DNA of 7,636 nt from Acetobacteraceae bacterium (GTDB lineage: Bacteria; Pseudomonadota; Alphaproteobacteria; Acetobacterales; Acetobacteraceae). Positions 6,426-7,636 of this stretch are shown here, one piece after another (position 1 is the stretch's first letter; each line of letters starts with the position of its first letter). A program made the translations under genes and the position numbers. The notes under the pieces are model-generated. The model did no database searches. It saw nothing but the letters and a program-made list of their open reading frames with translations, and was not told where the DNA came from. The stretch covers positions 1 to 7,636 of the forward strand of contig JANXRT010000385.1 of the NCBI GenBank assembly GCA_025356735.1. The letters run 5' to 3'.

Positions 6426-6430
6426 CCTGT

Positions 6431-6434
6431 CTCC
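6431..6434 (-). promoter_or_regulatory. Ribosome binding site deciding the nagA GTG start
   Basis: On the minus strand GGAG is followed by ACAGG and then GTG, giving a 5-nt spacing. The alternative in-frame ATG at 6402-6404 is preceded by GACGAAACC, which has no comparable purine run. This favours initiation at the non-AUG codon. Confidence 0.6.
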
Positions 6435-6486
6435 ATAAATGCCGCCGGCAGGTTAAATTTGCCGCAACCTACCGCCCGGTATTACT

Positions 6487-6508
6487 GTTTCACCAAATAT
6501 CCTGAAAC
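6487..6508. promoter_or_regulatory. Candidate operator: 22-bp inverted repeat with 6-bp perfect arms
   Basis: GTTTCA (6487-6492) and TGAAAC (6503-6508) are perfect inverted arms around a 10-bp AT-rich centre, CCAAATATCC. Half-sites are about 16 bp apart centre to centre, which is roughly one and a half helical turns. The size and position between two divergent start codons suit binding by a dimeric repressor. It does not match any amino-sugar regulator box I can recall (NagC, DasR/NagR, MurR), and no regulator gene is present in the window to pair it with. Confidence 0.35.
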
Positions 6509-6530
6509 CGCTACAGAGCGAGACGGCAAC

Positions 6531-7636
6531 TTGAGCGACAATACGATTTCTGCGAACACCGTGGCACCCTCGATCGCCGTGCCGGCACCATCGACGAATG
6601 CCTCCGGCGCGACCTTTGCCATTATCCTCTCGCTCAGCTTCTGCCACATGCTGAACGACATGATGCAGTCGCTGGTGCCGGCAATCTACCCGATCCTGAA
6701 AACCAACTTCTCGCTCGACTTCGCCCAGATCGGCCTGATCACCCTCGCCTTCCAGTGCACCGCCTCGCTGCTACAGCCGCTGGTCGGCCTCTACACCGAC
6801 CGCCGGCCGATGCCGTACTCGCTGCCGGTCGGCATGGGCTTCACCCTTGTCGGCCTGGTGCTGATGTCGCGCGCCGGCAGCTATGGCGTGATCCTGACCG
6901 CCGCCGCGCTGATCGGCATGGGGTCGTCGGTGTTCCACCCTGAGTCGTCGCGCGTGGCGCGCATGGCGTCGGGTGGCCGGCACGGCTTCGCGCAATCGCT
7001 GTTCCAGGTCGGCGGCAACACGGGATCGGCGATCGGGCCGCTGCTCGCCGCCTTCATCGTGGTGCCGCGCGGCCAGGGCAGCATCGTCTGGTTCTCGGCC
7101 GCCGCCCTGGTCGCGATGTTCGTGCTGGTCCAGGTCAGCGGCTGGTATAGCCGCAACCGCGTCGTTTCCCAGCCGCGCCGAGGCGGCTCCGTGGTCGGCC
7201 AAATGGAGGCGCTGTCGCGCAAGAAGGTGCTGTTCGCGATCTTCATCCTGATGGCGCTGATCTTTTCCAAGAACGTCTATACCGCCAGCCTCAGCTCGTA
7301 CTACACCTTCTACCTGATCCATAAATTCGGCGTTTCGGTCCAGTCCGCCCAGATCTACCTGTTCGTCTTCCTCGGCTCGATCGCCGCGGGGACCCTCGCC
7401 GGCGGCTGGATCGGCGACAAGATCGGCCGCGTCCCGGTGATCTGGGTGTCTATCCTGGGCGTGCTGCCATTCACCCTGGCGATGCCCTACGTCAACCTGC
7501 CCTGGACCCTGGCGCTGACCGTCGCCATCGGCCTGATCATGGCCTCGGCCTTCTCCGCCATCCTGGTCTATGCGCAGGAGCTGGTGCCCGGAAAGATCGG
7601 CATGATCGCCGGGTTGTTCTTCGGCGTGTCGTTCGG
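6531..7636 (+). CDS. fsr: Fosmidomycin-resistance-type MFS efflux transporter, 3'-truncated by the window edge
   Basis: This gene gives 368 residues before the right edge. E. coli Fsr is about 406, so around 40-50 C-terminal residues are missing. The frame matches E. coli Fsr, as I recall it, in many blocks: HMLNDMMQSLVPAIYPIL (39-56), FAQIGLITLAFQ (64-75), GMGSSVFHPESSRVARMASG (129-148), HGFAQSLFQVGGN (151-163), FSKNVYTASLSSYYTFYL (245-262), GDKIGR (295-300, MFS motif A of the second half) and SAFSAILVYAQELVPG (339-354). Fsr is an inner-membrane proton-driven exporter. The physiological substrate here is unknown. The TTG at 6531 is the best start: it opens a 28-residue polar N-terminus before the first membrane helix, has a weak GAG about 8 nt upstream, and no in-frame ATG lies upstream in the intergenic region. 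The first in-frame ATG (codon 40) falls inside a conserved block. A GTG at codon 11 has no visible SD. It is divergent from nagA. Confidence 0.93.
   Translation, partial: MSDNTISANTVAPSIAVPAPSTNASGATFAIILSLSFCHMLNDMMQSLVPAIYPILKTNFSLDFAQIGLITLAFQCTASLLQPLVGLYTDRRPMPYSLPVGMGFTLVGLVLMSRAGSYGVILTAAALIGMGSSVFHPESSRVARMASGGRHGFAQSLFQVGGNTGSAIGPLLAAFIVVPRGQGSIVWFSAAALVAMFVLVQVSGWYSRNRVVSQPRRGGSVVGQMEALSRKKVLFAIFILMALIFSKNVYTASLSSYYTFYLIHKFGVSVQSAQIYLFVFLGSIAAGTLAGGWIGDKIGRVPVIWVSILGVLPFTLAMPYVNLPWTLALTVAIGLIMASAFSAILVYAQELVPGKIGMIAGLFFGVSF

Larger units (their letters stand above)
6426..6530. promoter_or_regulatory. Divergent intergenic region driving the nagA operon and fsr
   Basis: These 105 bases separate the nagA GTG from the fsr TTG and are visibly more AT-rich than the flanking genes. 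The promoters of both transcription units should lie here. I cannot defend a particular -35/-10 pair. On the plus strand TTGCCG (6459-6464) and TATTAC (6480-6485) are 15 bp apart, which is short. On the minus strand no pair is better than about half-matched to the sigma-70 consensus. Several inverted repeats crowd the region: AGGTT/AACCT (6450-6454 and 6466-6470), TACCG/CGGTA (6470-6481) and GTTTCA/TGAAAC (6487-6508). Confidence 0.6.

Noticed and set aside
6422..6436. Four-codon leader ORF ATGGAGACAGGGTGA whose stop overlaps the nagA GTG start
   Set aside because: Its ATG has no SD of its own, and its second codon lies in the GGAG that serves nagA. A chance origin is most likely.
6771..7322. 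183-codon minus-strand open frame opposite fsr
   Set aside because: Charged, low-complexity translation with no family motif. The plus-strand frame matches Fsr throughout.
1..7636. CRISPR array, tRNA/rRNA gene, transposase, phage or toxin-antitoxin module
   Set aside because: No regularly spaced direct repeats, tRNA-like fold or such protein motifs were found. All coding space is taken by metabolic and transport genes.

Overview
The window is uniformly GC-rich and densely coded. Its proteins read as alphaproteobacterial. The AnmK has the 'MTGTVLDG' form that I associate with that class, and the palindromic intergenic sequence resembles repeats I recall from Acetobacteraceae/Rhodospirillales. 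That family-level placement is an inference from memory, not a search result.

Layout. Left edge: the C-terminal two thirds of a quinone oxidoreductase (qor), plus strand, ending at 686. Positions 689-810 hold a compact composite palindromic element. It fills the convergent qor/anmK junction and also encodes the last 21 codons of anmK. Positions 745-6425 form one minus-strand operon of four tightly packed genes, in transcription order: nagA (N-acetylglucosamine-6-phosphate deacetylase), a fused sugar kinase-MurQ etherase, a sodium:solute symporter (SSS family), and anmK (anhydro-N-acetylmuramic acid kinase). Gene junctions are an 8-nt overlap, a 12-nt gap and a 4-nt gap. A 105-bp divergent regulatory region (6426-6530) separates this operon from a plus-strand MFS gene that closely matches the fosmidomycin-resistance transporter Fsr and runs off the right edge.

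How the genes work together. The operon reads as an almost complete salvage route for cell-wall amino sugars. The symporter would bring in an unphosphorylated sugar (MurNAc, anhydroMurNAc or GlcNAc; substrate inferred). AnmK turns anhydroMurNAc into MurNAc-6-phosphate, and the BadF-type kinase domain would phosphorylate MurNAc and/or GlcNAc. The MurQ domain splits MurNAc-6-P into GlcNAc-6-P and D-lactate, and NagA deacetylates GlcNAc-6-P to GlcN-6-P. No glucosamine-6-phosphate deaminase, PTS component, ABC transporter, AmpG or regulator gene is visible in the window.

Most worth a second look: the kinase-etherase fusion in an operon with its own candidate transporter; the palindromic element that rewrites the end of anmK; substitutions in otherwise conserved MurQ motifs; and inverted repeats in the divergent promoter region. 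I see no CRISPR array, tRNA, rRNA, transposase or phage gene.
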